Assembly: GCF_900090285.1 (NCBI RefSeq)
Contig: NZ_LT607754.1
Location: 2,046,001-2,110,000, forward strand
Source: Micromonospora inositola
GTDB taxonomy: Bacteria > Actinomycetota > Actinomycetes > Mycobacteriales > Micromonosporaceae
Direction of reading: 5' to 3'
Length of the DNA: 64,000 nt
In this document: positions 49,062 through 58,012 of the stretch, in pieces
Layout of the letters: each line of letters opens with the position of its first letter
Position numbering within the stretch: position 1 is the stretch's first letter
The notes under the pieces: generated by a model
Database searches by the model: none
What the model was told of the DNA's origin: nothing
Seen by the model: only the letters and a program-made list of their open reading frames with translations
Position numbers and translations under genes: made by a program

Positions 49062-51977
49062 ATGATCTTCAGGTCGAAGGGATTACGGCGAGCAAGTATG
49101 GCCGTGATCCCAATTGTCGCCATCGCGGGCAGCATCGCTGGCGCGACCACGTCCAATGCGGCATCGCCAGGCAATTCGAGCGGCTACACCGACGGCCGCT
49201 ATATCGTTACGTTCGCCGATGACCCCGTCGGCAACTACGAGGGCTACAACTCCGGCTTCAAGGCCACCAAGCCCAAAGCGGGCGACAAGCTCGACCCCGA
49301 TTCGTCGGCGGTGAAGGCGTGGCGCGCGCAGCTGACGGGTAAGCACGACGCGGCACTGGCCAAGGTCGGCGCGACCAAGATCTACGACTACACGATCACG
49401 AACAACGGCGTCGCCGCCAACCTCACCAAGGCTCAGGCAACCGCCCTCGCGAAGACCCCGGGGATCGTCGGGCTCGAGCGCGACCAGGTGTCGCACCTCG
49501 ACACCACGGTCTCCCCGGAGTTCCTCGGCCTCAGCGCCGCAGGCGGCGTGTGGTCGCAGGCAGGCGGTCAAGCCAACGCCGGCGCCGGCATCGTCGTCGG
49601 CGTCATCGACAGCGGCATCTGGCCCGAGAATCCCTCCTTCGCCAACGAGAAGATCAACCCACGGCCGAAGAACTGGCATGGCGCGTGCGTCGCCGGTGAG
49701 AACTTCGCAGTGTCGCTGTGCGGCAACAAGTTGGTCGGCGCGCGGTACTACGTCGAGGGATTCGGCAAAAAGAACATCGCCAACGAGGACTTCCTGTCGC
49801 CGCGCGACGGGTCCGGCCACGGTTCGCACACCTCCTCGACGGCCGCCGGCAACGCCGGCGTCACGGTGACCATCGACGGCAAGCAGATCGGCACCGCGTC
49901 GGGCATGGCTCCAGCCGCCTCCATCGCGATGTACAAGGTGTGCTGGGAGGGCGCGCCGGGCGTGGCGGCCGGATGCTTCAACTCCGACAGCGTCGCCGCG
50001 ATCAACGACGCCGTCCTCGACGGTGTCGACGTGCTCAACTTCTCCATCGGTGGCTCGTCCGAGTCGTCGGTGCTCGACTCGGTGGCGCAGGCGTTCCGGG
50101 CGGCGTCCAACGTCGGTGTCTTCGTGGCCAACTCGGCCGGCAACAGCGGACCGGGTGCGAGCACCCTGGACCACCCCGCGCCGTGGGTCACCACTGTCGC
50201 AGCCGCCACCTTCCGCAAGGCGTACCGAGTGGCTGCGCTCGGCAACGGGGCGCGGTACGTGGGCGCTTCGACCACCCCGGCGCTGACGACACCAGCGCCG
50301 CTGATCACCGCACTGAGCGGGAAGCTGGCCGGTGCGAGCGAAAACGACGCCAAGCTCTGCTTCGACGGCACCCTCGACCCGGTCAAGGTGACCGGCAAGG
50401 TGGTGGTCTGTGACCGGGGTGTCAACGATCGCATTGACAAGAGCTTCGAGGTCAAGCGCGCAGGCGGCGTCGGTATGGTCATGGTGAACACCAGCCCGAA
50501 CTCGCTCAACGGCGACTACCACCCGATCCCGTCGGTCCACCTGAACAACGTCGATGGTTCCGCCGTCAAGACCTACGCTGACACGGCGGGCGCGACCGCG
50601 AGCATCGTGGACCTGACCCCGGCGGAGCTCGCGGCGGCGCCGGACGTGCCTGATGTCACCGACTTCTCCTCGCGGGGACCGTCGACGACCACGGGTGGCG
50701 ACATCCTCAAGCCTGACATTGCCGCACCCGGCAACGATGTCGTCGCCGCGGTGGCGCCGCCGAGCAACCACGGCCGGGACTGGGACTTCTACTCGGGCAC
50801 CTCGATGTCTTCGCCGCATATCGCGGGCATCGGCGCGCTCATGAAGCAGCTGCACCCGGGCTGGCTGCCGTCTGAGATCAAGTCCGCGCTCATGACGTCG
50901 GCGATCGACACCAAGACGACGAAGAGCCCGTTCGCCCAGGGCGCCGGATTCGTGAACCCGAATCGTGCGGCCGATCCCGGACTGGTGTACCCGGCGGGTC
51001 CGAACGACTACCGCAGCTACATGGTCAGTCTCGGGGTCCATTTCGCGCCGCCGTTCGACACCCTTCCGCCGGTCTCCGGCACGGACCTGAACCAGGCGTC
51101 GATCGCGATCGGCGGGCTGGCCGGCGTCCAGAAGGTGACACGCACGGTGAGGAACGTCGGCTCCACGACGGCGACCTACACCGCCACGGCGAGCGTCCCC
51201 GGCTTCACCACCGTGGTGTCGCCGTCCAGCTTCACGCTGGCACCGAACGCGACGCGGACCTTCACTGTGACGTTCAGCCGGACCACGGCTCCGCTGGGCG
51301 CGTATGCCACCGGCAATTTGACGTGGTCGGACGGAACCCACAGCGCGCGGAGCCCAATCGCGCTGCGGCCCGTGGCTGTGAAGGCGCCGAGCGAGGTGAC
51401 CGGGGCGATCACGGCCGGGTCGACGACCTTCGCCGTCACGCCCGGCTCCACGGCCCCGGCGCTGGGCACATCTGTCGCCGGGATGGCCGGCGTGACGCCG
51501 GTCGCCGACAGTGTCACGGCCGGACCGTTCGACACCAACAACCCGGTTGTGGGTGCCGGCACGAAGGTCTACCACGTGACGGTTCCGAACGACACCAAGG
51601 CGGCCCGGTTCGACCTTGTCTCCAACGACAAGACGGCCGACCTCGACCTGTTCGTCTATAAGGCGGGCACGCTCGTGGCCCTGTCGGCCTCCGGCTCGTC
51701 GGACGAGCGGGTGACACTGACGGCACCGGCTCCGGGCACGTACGACGTCTACGTCAACGGGTTCGCAACGCCCGGCGGCTCGACCTCGTACGCCCTCAGC
51801 AACTGGGTGGTGCCGAACAGCGCCGCGGGCAACCTGAATGTCAGTGACAGCCCGGTTACCGCCGGCGTACCGGTGACGCTGACCGCGACCTGGACGGGTC
51901 TCGACCCGGCCAAGCGGTACTTCGGTGTGATCTCCTACGCCGGCGCCACCAACGTCACCTTCATCACGGTGGGCTGA
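49062..51977 (+). CDS. Secreted subtilisin-like serine protease with PA insert
   Basis: The 971-residue protein has a signal peptide (about 1-34), an I9-like propeptide (about 45-148), and an S8 domain with Asp183 (VIDSGIWPE), His253 (SGHGSHTS) and Ser581 (GTSMSSPH). A PA domain is inserted before the Ser (about 410-520, VVVCDRGVNDRI). C-terminal Fn3-like (about 690-780) and PPC-like (about 845-915) domains follow. The layout resembles plant-type subtilases found in actinomycetes. It is probably exported for nutrient proteolysis or surface processing. Confidence 0.93.
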   Translation: MIFRSKGLRRASMAVIPIVAIAGSIAGATTSNAASPGNSSGYTDGRYIVTFADDPVGNYEGYNSGFKATKPKAGDKLDPDSSAVKAWRAQLTGKHDAALAKVGATKIYDYTITNNGVAANLTKAQATALAKTPGIVGLERDQVSHLDTTVSPEFLGLSAAGGVWSQAGGQANAGAGIVVGVIDSGIWPENPSFANEKINPRPKNWHGACVAGENFAVSLCGNKLVGARYYVEGFGKKNIANEDFLSPRDGSGHGSHTSSTAAGNAGVTVTIDGKQIGTASGMAPAASIAMYKVCWEGAPGVAAGCFNSDSVAAINDAVLDGVDVLNFSIGGSSESSVLDSVAQAFRAASNVGVFVANSAGNSGPGASTLDHPAPWVTTVAAATFRKAYRVAALGNGARYVGASTTPALTTPAPLITALSGKLAGASENDAKLCFDGTLDPVKVTGKVVVCDRGVNDRIDKSFEVKRAGGVGMVMVNTSPNSLNGDYHPIPSVHLNNVDGSAVKTYADTAGATASIVDLTPAELAAAPDVPDVTDFSSRGPSTTTGGDILKPDIAAPGNDVVAAVAPPSNHGRDWDFYSGTSMSSPHIAGIGALMKQLHPGWLPSEIKSALMTSAIDTKTTKSPFAQGAGFVNPNRAADPGLVYPAGPNDYRSYMVSLGVHFAPPFDTLPPVSGTDLNQASIAIGGLAGVQKVTRTVRNVGSTTATYTATASVPGFTTVVSPSSFTLAPNATRTFTVTFSRTTAPLGAYATGNLTWSDGTHSARSPIALRPVAVKAPSEVTGAITAGSTTFAVTPGSTAPALGTSVAGMAGVTPVADSVTAGPFDTNNPVVGAGTKVYHVTVPNDTKAARFDLVSNDKTADLDLFVYKAGTLVALSASGSSDERVTLTAPAPGTYDVYVNGFATPGGSTSYALSNWVVPNSAAGNLNVSDSPVTAGVPVTLTATWTGLDPAKRYFGVISYAGATNVTFITVG

Positions 51978-52000
51978 CCTCGGCAGGCCCGAAACACGCA

Positions 52001-52030
52001 GGGGCCCGGCAGCCTCAGCTGCCGGGCCCC
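52001..52030. terminator. Strong bidirectional terminator
   Basis: A perfect 12-bp stem (GGGGCCCGGCAG with CTGCCGGGCCCC) has the loop CCTCAG and is followed by a T-rich tract. Confidence 0.92.
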
Positions 52031-52053
52031 TCTCTGCCTGTCGAGCCGTCGGG

Positions 52054-52599
52054 TCACCTGTGGAGGTGCGGGCCGCCAGTCTGTCCCCATTCCCCGGACA
52101 GGTGCCAAGGACTGGCCGTGGCGGTGAGGACGATCGGGTTGATCGCCGGCGCGGCGAGCAGGAACGCCAGCGCCGCGGCCGGGGTGACCCCGCGCCGGAT
52201 CAACGACCCGGCGATGGGCACCGACCCGCACTCGCAGCCGGGAAGCACCACCCCGGCCACGCCGGCGACCGGCACGGCCAGCGCCGGGTGCCGGGGCAGG
52301 GCCCGGGCCCAGAACGAGCGGGGTACGAACACCGCGATGACGGCCGACAGGACCACGCCGAAGGCCAGGAACGGCACCGCCTGCACCATGACCGACACGA
52401 ACACGGTCAGCCAGGTCTGCAGACGCGGATCCGCCACCAGCGCGCCGACCTGCCGATGCAGCACGCCGAGGAGGATGAGCAGGAAGCACAGCACCTCGGT
52501 CGAGCCGACCCGACCTTGTCTGTCGTGGACGGCGGGCTGGTCCTCGGCGCTGGCCGGGATGGTTGGCGTGACAGAGGCTGCTGGATCAGTCGTGCTCAG
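52054..52599 (-). pseudogene. Permease (DUF318/ArsP-like) truncated after its first half
   Basis: The frame encodes an N-terminal half of a PF03773-type permease with VQAVPFLAFGVVLSAVIAVF, LPGCECGSVPIAG (the conserved Cys motif) and AFLLAAPAINPIV, then breaks off at LTATASPWHLSG. Full proteins have about 320-350 residues. The natural N-terminus (LSTTDPAAS) begins at a CTG at 52599 with GAGAAGG upstream, where relatives would have ATG; the next usable start is GTG 52494. The gene is very likely non-functional. Confidence 0.75.
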
Positions 52600-52605
52600 G
52601 GCGGA

Positions 52606-52806
52606 TCACCTTCTCCCGGCCACCGACAGCAGTGCCGATGAAAACGGCGCCACGGCCACGACCGCGCCTTCGTCGGTGACCAGGTTCAGCTCACCGAACA
52701 ACTGCCGGCCCACCAGTTCACCAACTACAGGTAAGGTCGGTCCTTCGTCGCTGGTCGGCTCGTCGTCACCCTTAGCAAGCTGCGCAAAGGCCGCCGCCAG
52801 TGGTCG
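52606..52806 (-). pseudogene. C-terminal fragment of an unidentified protein upstream of the permease
   Basis: An open frame of 66 codons with a natural C-terminus (LAKGDDEPTSDEGPTLPVVG to SALLSVAGRR, stop) ends 7 bp before the permease start region. A stop codon precedes it and no start exists. It is probably the end of the gene that once preceded the permease. Confidence 0.5.
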
Positions 52807-52863
52807 TCATTGGTGGGCAATGTTCGCCCGCTGACGGCCTGGCGACGGCCTGGCCCCTTTTCG

Positions 52864-53568
52864 TTAGCGAGACTGCGCGGCGCGGCGGTACGCCAGCAGA
52901 CCGGCGACGAGGCCGGCGAGGCCGAGCAGGATGCCGATGATGCCGTAGACGGTGGCGTTGCCGGAGTCGTCGTTGGTGGTGTCAGCGGTGTTGGCTACGG
53001 CCACGGGGGCAGCGGCGGGCGCGGCAGCGTCCTTCTTCGCCAGCTTCAGCACCGGGGCCGGGTGCTCCGGCTCAGCGCCGCTGCTCGGTTCGTCGATCCA
53101 GCGCACCACGTCACCGTCGGAGTAGGTCTGCAGGGCCTTGAACACGACCTGGTCGGTTTCCGGCAGCGGGCCGAGGGAGACGTCGAACTCCTGGAACTGG
53201 CCGGGCTTGATCGCCGAGTTGGCGTCAGCGGTCCAGGTGATCTTCGTGACCGACTCGGTGATCTCCCCGTCGTCGCTCTTGATCGGCGTTGCGAGCTTGG
53301 ACGTCTCGGTCTGCGCGGTCCACCCGGACAGCGGCTTCAGCGACACCGAAGCGATAGGCGAGCCGGTGGGAAGGTTCACCTCGACCTTCGTGGTGTTGGC
53401 GTTGTCCTTCTCGTTCGGCACCCGGAAGGTGACCTTGGCGTAGCCGCCCTGCGTCGCCTCCTTCGGGTTGACGGTGACGTGCGCCGACGCCGGGCCAGCC
53501 ACCGCGACGGTGATGGCGGCGACAGTAGCGGCGATGGTGGCCGCTCGCGCGAGCAGTGACCGGTTCAT
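52864..53568 (-). CDS. ycnI: YcnI-family copper-binding protein (DUF1775)
   Basis: The 234-residue protein has a signal peptide ending at PASAH; His is the first mature residue, matching the copper-binding N-terminus of YcnI. The DUF1775 beta domain (about 30-175) has GGYAKVTFRVPNE and the Trp in VVRWIDEP. A linker and a C-terminal membrane anchor (about 208-228) with RR follow. It should chaperone copper at the outer membrane face. CopC, CopD or SCO1 partners are absent, and the neighbouring PepSY gene is broken. Confidence 0.93.
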   Translation of the reverse strand: MNRSLLARAATIAATVAAITVAVAGPASAHVTVNPKEATQGGYAKVTFRVPNEKDNANTTKVEVNLPTGSPIASVSLKPLSGWTAQTETSKLATPIKSDDGEITESVTKITWTADANSAIKPGQFQEFDVSLGPLPETDQVVFKALQTYSDGDVVRWIDEPSSGAEPEHPAPVLKLAKKDAAAPAAAPVAVANTADTTNDDSGNATVYGIIGILLGLAGLVAGLLAYRRAAQSR

Positions 53569-53771
53569 GTCAGGGCGTCCTCATCATCTCGATCTAAGGG
53601 GGCCGGCCGGTCCGGCACGGTCAGCTAGTCGTCCGTCACGCGCGGATAGTTCCCGGCCTCCGCCAAACGGGGGATTCCGCACAGCAGAAGCCGATTTTCG
53701 GGAACCCGGAAGGGTGCCCGCCCGACTACCGATCTCGACAACCCACCCCGGCGAGATCGGACGAAACCGTA

Positions 53772-54220
53772 TGACCGCAAACGATCGACCAGGCCGCAGA
53801 TGCCGGACAAGGCAAGGGGCGACAGCCAACGGCCGCCGGGTGGGCTGCTCTGCTGTTGCGCATCCACTTATACGCCGGCGTCCTGGTCGCGCCGTTCCTG
53901 GTGGTGGCAGCGCTGAGCGGCCTCGCCTACACGATCACCCCGCAATTGGACCGGGCGCTGTACGGGGAGCAGCTGGTGGTCGACCGGGTGGGCGACCAGG
54001 CTCGTCCCCTGGCGGAGCAGGTCGCCGCGGCCCGGGCCGCGCACTCGGACGGCACCCTCGCCACCGTCGCCCTCGGAGACGGCAACGCCAGGGAGTACGT
54101 CGCACCCGAAGCTGGCACGCCGCCACCGGTCTTTGGCTCGCCGTGGGGTTGCTCTTCCACAGCAACCAACCGAGGACGCCCACCCAGCGACAGGGCAAAC
54201 GTTGCCTGCTGCGGCACTAG
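53772..54220 (+). pseudogene. PepSY-TM protein remnant
   Basis: One frame gives the N-terminal PepSY membrane helix (LLRIHLYAGVLVAPFLVVAA and ALSGLAYTITPQLDRALYGE), preceded by a frameshift that separates it from the ATG at 53771. After about 110 codons the sequence jumps to SWHAATGLWLAVGLLF in a different frame, a motif from the C-terminal part. About 300 residues are missing, so the gene is dead. Confidence 0.8.
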
Positions 54221-54335
54221 CCCAGCTCGCGGGCGCGGTTGCCCGACCCCTCCGGCGCTCTGCCCTTTAGGGCTGGCATGACCAAAGTTCGGAGGTCTGG
54301 GGTAGAAGCGGCGTGCGGGTTGGTATGCCTGTGGG

Positions 54336-56309
54336 GTGGCGGAGCGTGCGAACAACGAGCAGTCTGCGGTGGGCGGCAAGGAGCCGGCGGAGGATGGTGG
54401 GACGGCGTCCCAGACATCACTGGCGGGTCGCCGGACGGCGGGCCTGGGACTGCTGCTGGGCGCGTTGGGTGTCGTGTACGGCGATATCGGCACGAGCCCG
54501 CTGTACGCGCTGAAGACCGTCTTCACCCTCGACCGCAGCCTGACACCGGACACTCCCGACGTGTTCGGGGTGATCTCGTGGGTCTTCTGGTCGATCATCC
54601 TGATCGTGTCGGTCAAGTACGTCATCTTCATCCTGCGGGCCGACAACGAAGGCGAGGGCGGGGTGATGGCCCTGGCCGCCCTCGCCCGAAGGGCGCTGCT
54701 CAAGGCCAGCGAAAGGCGCGCCGCCACGGTGCTGGCGCTCGGGGCGCTCGGCGCCGCCCTGTTCTACGGCGACAGCGTGATCACCCCGGCGATCTCGGTG
54801 TTGTCGGCGGTCGAAGGGCTGGAGATCATCTCCCCGACGTGGGCGGTGGTAGTCCTGCCGGTGTCGGCGGTCATCCTCACCCTGCTGTTCGCGATCCAGC
54901 GATGGGGCACCGGACGAGTCGGGGCGGTGTTCGGGCCGATCATGCTGCTCTGGTTCGCCTGCCTGGCCGTCGCCGGCGCAGCCGAGGTGCTACGTCACCC
55001 GAGCGTCCTGGCCGGGCTGTCACCCACGTACGCGGCCCTGTTCGTCGTGCACCACCCGGTCATCGCGTTCATCGCGATGGGCGCCGTGGTACTGGCCATC
55101 ACCGGCGCCGAAGCGCTCTACGCCGACATGGGCCACTTCGGCCGCGCCCCGATCCGCCGGGCCTGGTTCGCGATCGTGTTTCCCGCGCTGACCCTCAACT
55201 ACCTCGGCCAGGGCGCGCTGATCCTCCGGGCACCAGACAGCAGGGAAAATCCGTTCTTCCTGCTGCTACCCGGCTGGGCGCAGCTGCCGATGGTCATCCT
55301 GGCCACCGTGGCCACCGTGATCGCGTCCCAGTCGGTGATCTCCGGAGCGTTCTCGGTGTCCCGGGAGGCCATGCGGCTCGGCTTCCTGCCGCACCTGCGC
55401 ATCCGACACACCTCCCGCCGCGCGTACGGGCAGATCTACGCGCCCGGAGTGAACTGGAGCCTGTTCGCGGCAGTCCTGCTAGTGACGTTCGCGTTCGGCT
55501 CATCCACGAACCTTGCCGCCGCCTACGGGGTGGCAGTCACCGGCACATTCCTGATCACCACGACCCTGTTCCTCGTCGTCGCGTGGGCCCTGTGGCACTG
55601 GCCCACTTGGCGGCTGGTGCTGTTCGGGGTCGTCTTCGGCAGCATCGAGCTGACCTTCTTCACCGCGAACCTGGCCAAGGTCACCCACGGCGGTTGGCTG
55701 ACGCTGCTCATCGCGATCATCCTGTTCACCGTCCTGCTGACGTGGCGGCGCGGAGCCGAACTCGTCACCGCCCGAAGGACCGAACGGGAAGGACCGCTCC
55801 GCGACTTCATCGACACCCTGCACGCCACGAACATCCCCTGGGTGCCGGGCACCGCGGTGTTCCCCCATCCGAACAAGGAGACGACGCCGCTGGCACTGCG
55901 TGCGAACGTCGCGCACAACCACGTTCGGCACGACAGAATTGTGATCATTACTGGTCGTACCGCGAACGTCCCGCACATTCCGTGGGATCAGCGCCTGACC
56001 ATCGACGATCTCGGCGACCCGAATGACGGCATCATCCACATCACCGCCGTCTTCGGCTTTCAGGACCCCACCGACTTCCCCGAGGTCATGCGCCGCGCCG
56101 CCACCCACCCCCTCGCCGAAGGGTTCGCCCTCGACGAGGTCTACTACTTCGTCTCGAGGATCACTCTGCGGTGCACCCGTCGCCCCGGTATGGCCATCTG
56201 GCGTAAACGCCTGTTCATCGCCCTCGCCCACAACGCCGCCAGTCAAACCGAGTTCCTTCACCTGCCCGAGGAACGCACCGTCGTCCTCAGCGCCGAAATC
56301 CCCGTCTGA
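54336..56309 (+). CDS. kup: KUP-family potassium transporter
   Basis: The 657-residue protein has about 12 membrane helices in residues 35-450 and a cytosolic C-terminal domain of about 190 residues. VYGDIGTSPLYAL and LFYGDSVITPAISVLSAVEG are the classic KUP signatures. It imports K+ with H+. The GTG at 54336 follows TATGCC by 6 nt and may be leaderless. There is no regulatory gene nearby. Confidence 0.95.
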   Translation: MAERANNEQSAVGGKEPAEDGGTASQTSLAGRRTAGLGLLLGALGVVYGDIGTSPLYALKTVFTLDRSLTPDTPDVFGVISWVFWSIILIVSVKYVIFILRADNEGEGGVMALAALARRALLKASERRAATVLALGALGAALFYGDSVITPAISVLSAVEGLEIISPTWAVVVLPVSAVILTLLFAIQRWGTGRVGAVFGPIMLLWFACLAVAGAAEVLRHPSVLAGLSPTYAALFVVHHPVIAFIAMGAVVLAITGAEALYADMGHFGRAPIRRAWFAIVFPALTLNYLGQGALILRAPDSRENPFFLLLPGWAQLPMVILATVATVIASQSVISGAFSVSREAMRLGFLPHLRIRHTSRRAYGQIYAPGVNWSLFAAVLLVTFAFGSSTNLAAAYGVAVTGTFLITTTLFLVVAWALWHWPTWRLVLFGVVFGSIELTFFTANLAKVTHGGWLTLLIAIILFTVLLTWRRGAELVTARRTEREGPLRDFIDTLHATNIPWVPGTAVFPHPNKETTPLALRANVAHNHVRHDRIVIITGRTANVPHIPWDQRLTIDDLGDPNDGIIHITAVFGFQDPTDFPEVMRRAATHPLAEGFALDEVYYFVSRITLRCTRRPGMAIWRKRLFIALAHNAASQTEFLHLPEERTVVLSAEIPV

Positions 56310-56417
56310 ACCCGCCCCGCTCAGCCGCGCCGAGCAGCCCGACGCGCGGGGTCTGAGGGCATCCGCCGGTGGTGTCATTGATAACTGGAAAAATGTCAAC
56401 GGCCATGGAGACGTCAC

Positions 56418-56574
56418 GTGTCCCCACGCGTCAGATTCGCCGCCGTCTTGGACATGCGGCGGGAGACGATGCTATTCGTGTCGAGTCTGCTGCATGCCGA
56501 GCGTCAGCGGCGCCGGACACGGCGGGGCCGGCGAGCACTGGACTGCTTCACGCAGGCGTCCTGCTCAGGGTGCA
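56418..56574 (+). pseudogene. IS5-type transposase N-terminal remnant
   Basis: RFAAVLDMRRETMLFVSSLL followed by HAERQRRRTRRGRRALDCFTQA resembles the N-terminal HTH of IS5-group transposases (ETVLFLSRLL...GTRALTCWxQA). The frame then runs into the terminator of the ars operon, so only about 50 codons remain. No inverted repeats are visible. Confidence 0.65.
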
Positions 56575-56576
56575 GC

Positions 56577-56606
56577 CGCCCGCCGACGGTGGGGTCGGCG
56601 GGCGGG
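56577..56606 (-). terminator. Terminator of the leftward ars operon
   Basis: A 12-bp stem (56577-56588 with 56595-56606) contains CCGCCGAC/GTCGGCGG, 14 nt after the arsC stop. Confidence 0.85.
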
Positions 56607-56619
56607 CGGCGGTGACGTG

Positions 56620-57027
56620 TCAGGCGGTGGGGCGCAGATCGGCGAGGAGCTGCTCCACCCGGGTGCGGATCGCGTCGCGGATCGGGCGGACGGACTCGAC
56701 GCCCTTGCCGGCGGGGTCTTCGAGCTTCCAGTCCTCGTAGCGCTTGCCCGGGAAGACGGGGCAGGCGTCGCCGCAACCCATGGTCACGATGACGTCCGAG
56801 GACTCGGCGGTCTCGTATTCGAGGAGCTTGGGGGTCTGGTCGGTGATGTCGATGCCGACTTCCCGCATGGCCTGCACGGCGGCGGGGTTGACCGTCTCGG
56901 CGGGTGCGGAGCCGGCGGAGCGGACCTCGACGGCGTCGCCGGCGAGGTGGCGCAGCCAGCCGGCGGCCATCTGGGAGCGGCCGGCGTTGTGCACGCAGAC
57001 GAACAGGACGCTGGGCTTGTCGGACAT
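56620..57027 (-). CDS. arsC: Arsenate reductase, low-MW phosphatase type
   Basis: The 135-residue protein carries the C-x5-R phosphatase loop VCVHNAGRSQ with nucleophile Cys and the GCGDACPVFPGKRYEDW segment of thioredoxin/mycothiol-linked ArsC enzymes. It should reduce arsenate to arsenite. Its ATG overlaps the stop of the 61-residue ORF upstream (TGATG), so it is coupled. Longer ORF starts are antisense to the aquaporin and are rejected. Confidence 0.93.
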   Translation of the reverse strand: MSDKPSVLFVCVHNAGRSQMAAGWLRHLAGDAVEVRSAGSAPAETVNPAAVQAMREVGIDITDQTPKLLEYETAESSDVIVTMGCGDACPVFPGKRYEDWKLEDPAGKGVESVRPIRDAIRTRVEQLLADLRPTA

Positions 57028-57212
57028 CAGGAGCCTTTCTGGCAGTGCGGGTCGCAGGGCCGGTTCACCGGCGCCTCGGTGTGGGGTGTGGGCAGGGACC
57101 GGTCGGGGTCGCTGTTGTGGTCGAGCAGCCGGTAGCGGCCAGCGGGACGCGGCGGATTGAGCAGGGCGCGGTACGACGTGTCCGCTCCACCGTGCGCCGG
57201 GTCGGTGTTCAT
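57027..57212 (-). CDS. 61-residue protein in ars operon with C-terminal CDPHC
   Basis: This small frame starts in an ATGA overlap with the aquaporin stop and ends in a TGATG overlap with arsC, so both ends are tightly coupled and the frame is very probably translated. The protein is polar, with LLNPPRPAGRYRLLDHNSDP in the middle and NRPCDPHCQKGS at the end. The Cys-x3-Cys with an intervening His could bind arsenite or a metal. I know no family for it. Confidence 0.65.
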   Translation of the reverse strand: MNTDPAHGGADTSYRALLNPPRPAGRYRLLDHNSDPDRSLPTPHTEAPVNRPCDPHCQKGS

Positions 57213-57952
57213 GCGCGGTGGTCGATCGGGTCGCGCTCGTCGGTGGGCACGACGACCTGGTCGGCGGCCTGCCCGGCGTCGGGGTAGAGCGCAGCCAGGA
57301 GTCCGATGCCCACGGCGAGGCCGACGAGTTGCGCGATGACGAAGCCGGGCACGGACGCGGGGGCGATGCCGGCGAAGGTGTCGGTGAACGCCCGGCCGAT
57401 CGTGACCGCCGGGTTGGCGAACGAGGTCGACGAGGTGAACCAGTAGGCGGCGCCAATGTAGGCGCCGACCGCGGCGGGGGCGACCGGGGTGCGGCCGGAG
57501 CGCGCCAGGGCGAAGATCAGCAGGATCAGGCCGGTGGTGGCGATGACCTCGCCGAGCCAGAGGTGCCCGGCTGCGCGGTCCTTGCCGGAGAAGTCGACGG
57601 CGACCAGGTCGAACATCAGGTTGGCCAGGATCGACCCGCCGATCGCGCCGGCGATCTGGGCGGCGACGTAGCCGCCGAGGTCGCGGCCGGTCAGGCCGGT
57701 GGCGGCGCGGCGGCCGAGGAACCAGTCGGCTGCGGAGACGACGGGGTTGAAGTGGGCGCCGGAGACCGGGCCGAAGATCAGGATCAGCGCGCCGAGGGCG
57801 AGCGCGGTGGCGATCGAGTTCTCGAGCAGCTGGAGCCCGACGTCGTCGGGGGAGAGGGTGGTGGCCATGATGCCGGAGCCGACCACGGCGGTGACCAGCA
57901 GGGCGGTGCCGGTGAACTCGGCCAGCAGGCGCCGCCAAAGTGCGATGGTCAT
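57209..57952 (-). CDS. MIP-family aquaglyceroporin (AqpS-like)
   Basis: The 247-residue channel has six hydrophobic segments and two half-helices, with HFNPVVS (NPV) in the first and FANPAVT (NPA) in the second. Aquaglyceroporins in ars operons pass arsenite down its gradient. ATG 57952 has GGGAGAA 7 nt upstream, preferred to ATG 57970. It sits between arsC-type genes where ArsB or Acr3 would be expected. Confidence 0.9.
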   Translation of the reverse strand: MTIALWRRLLAEFTGTALLVTAVVGSGIMATTLSPDDVGLQLLENSIATALALGALILIFGPVSGAHFNPVVSAADWFLGRRAATGLTGRDLGGYVAAQIAGAIGGSILANLMFDLVAVDFSGKDRAAGHLWLGEVIATTGLILLIFALARSGRTPVAPAAVGAYIGAAYWFTSSTSFANPAVTIGRAFTDTFAGIAPASVPGFVIAQLVGLAVGIGLLAALYPDAGQAADQVVVPTDERDPIDHRA

Positions 57953-58012
57953 CAGTCTGTTCTCTCCCATTGCGGTGACGTCCCGAGCCGCGTGTCGGCC
58001 CGGGCATGAGGG

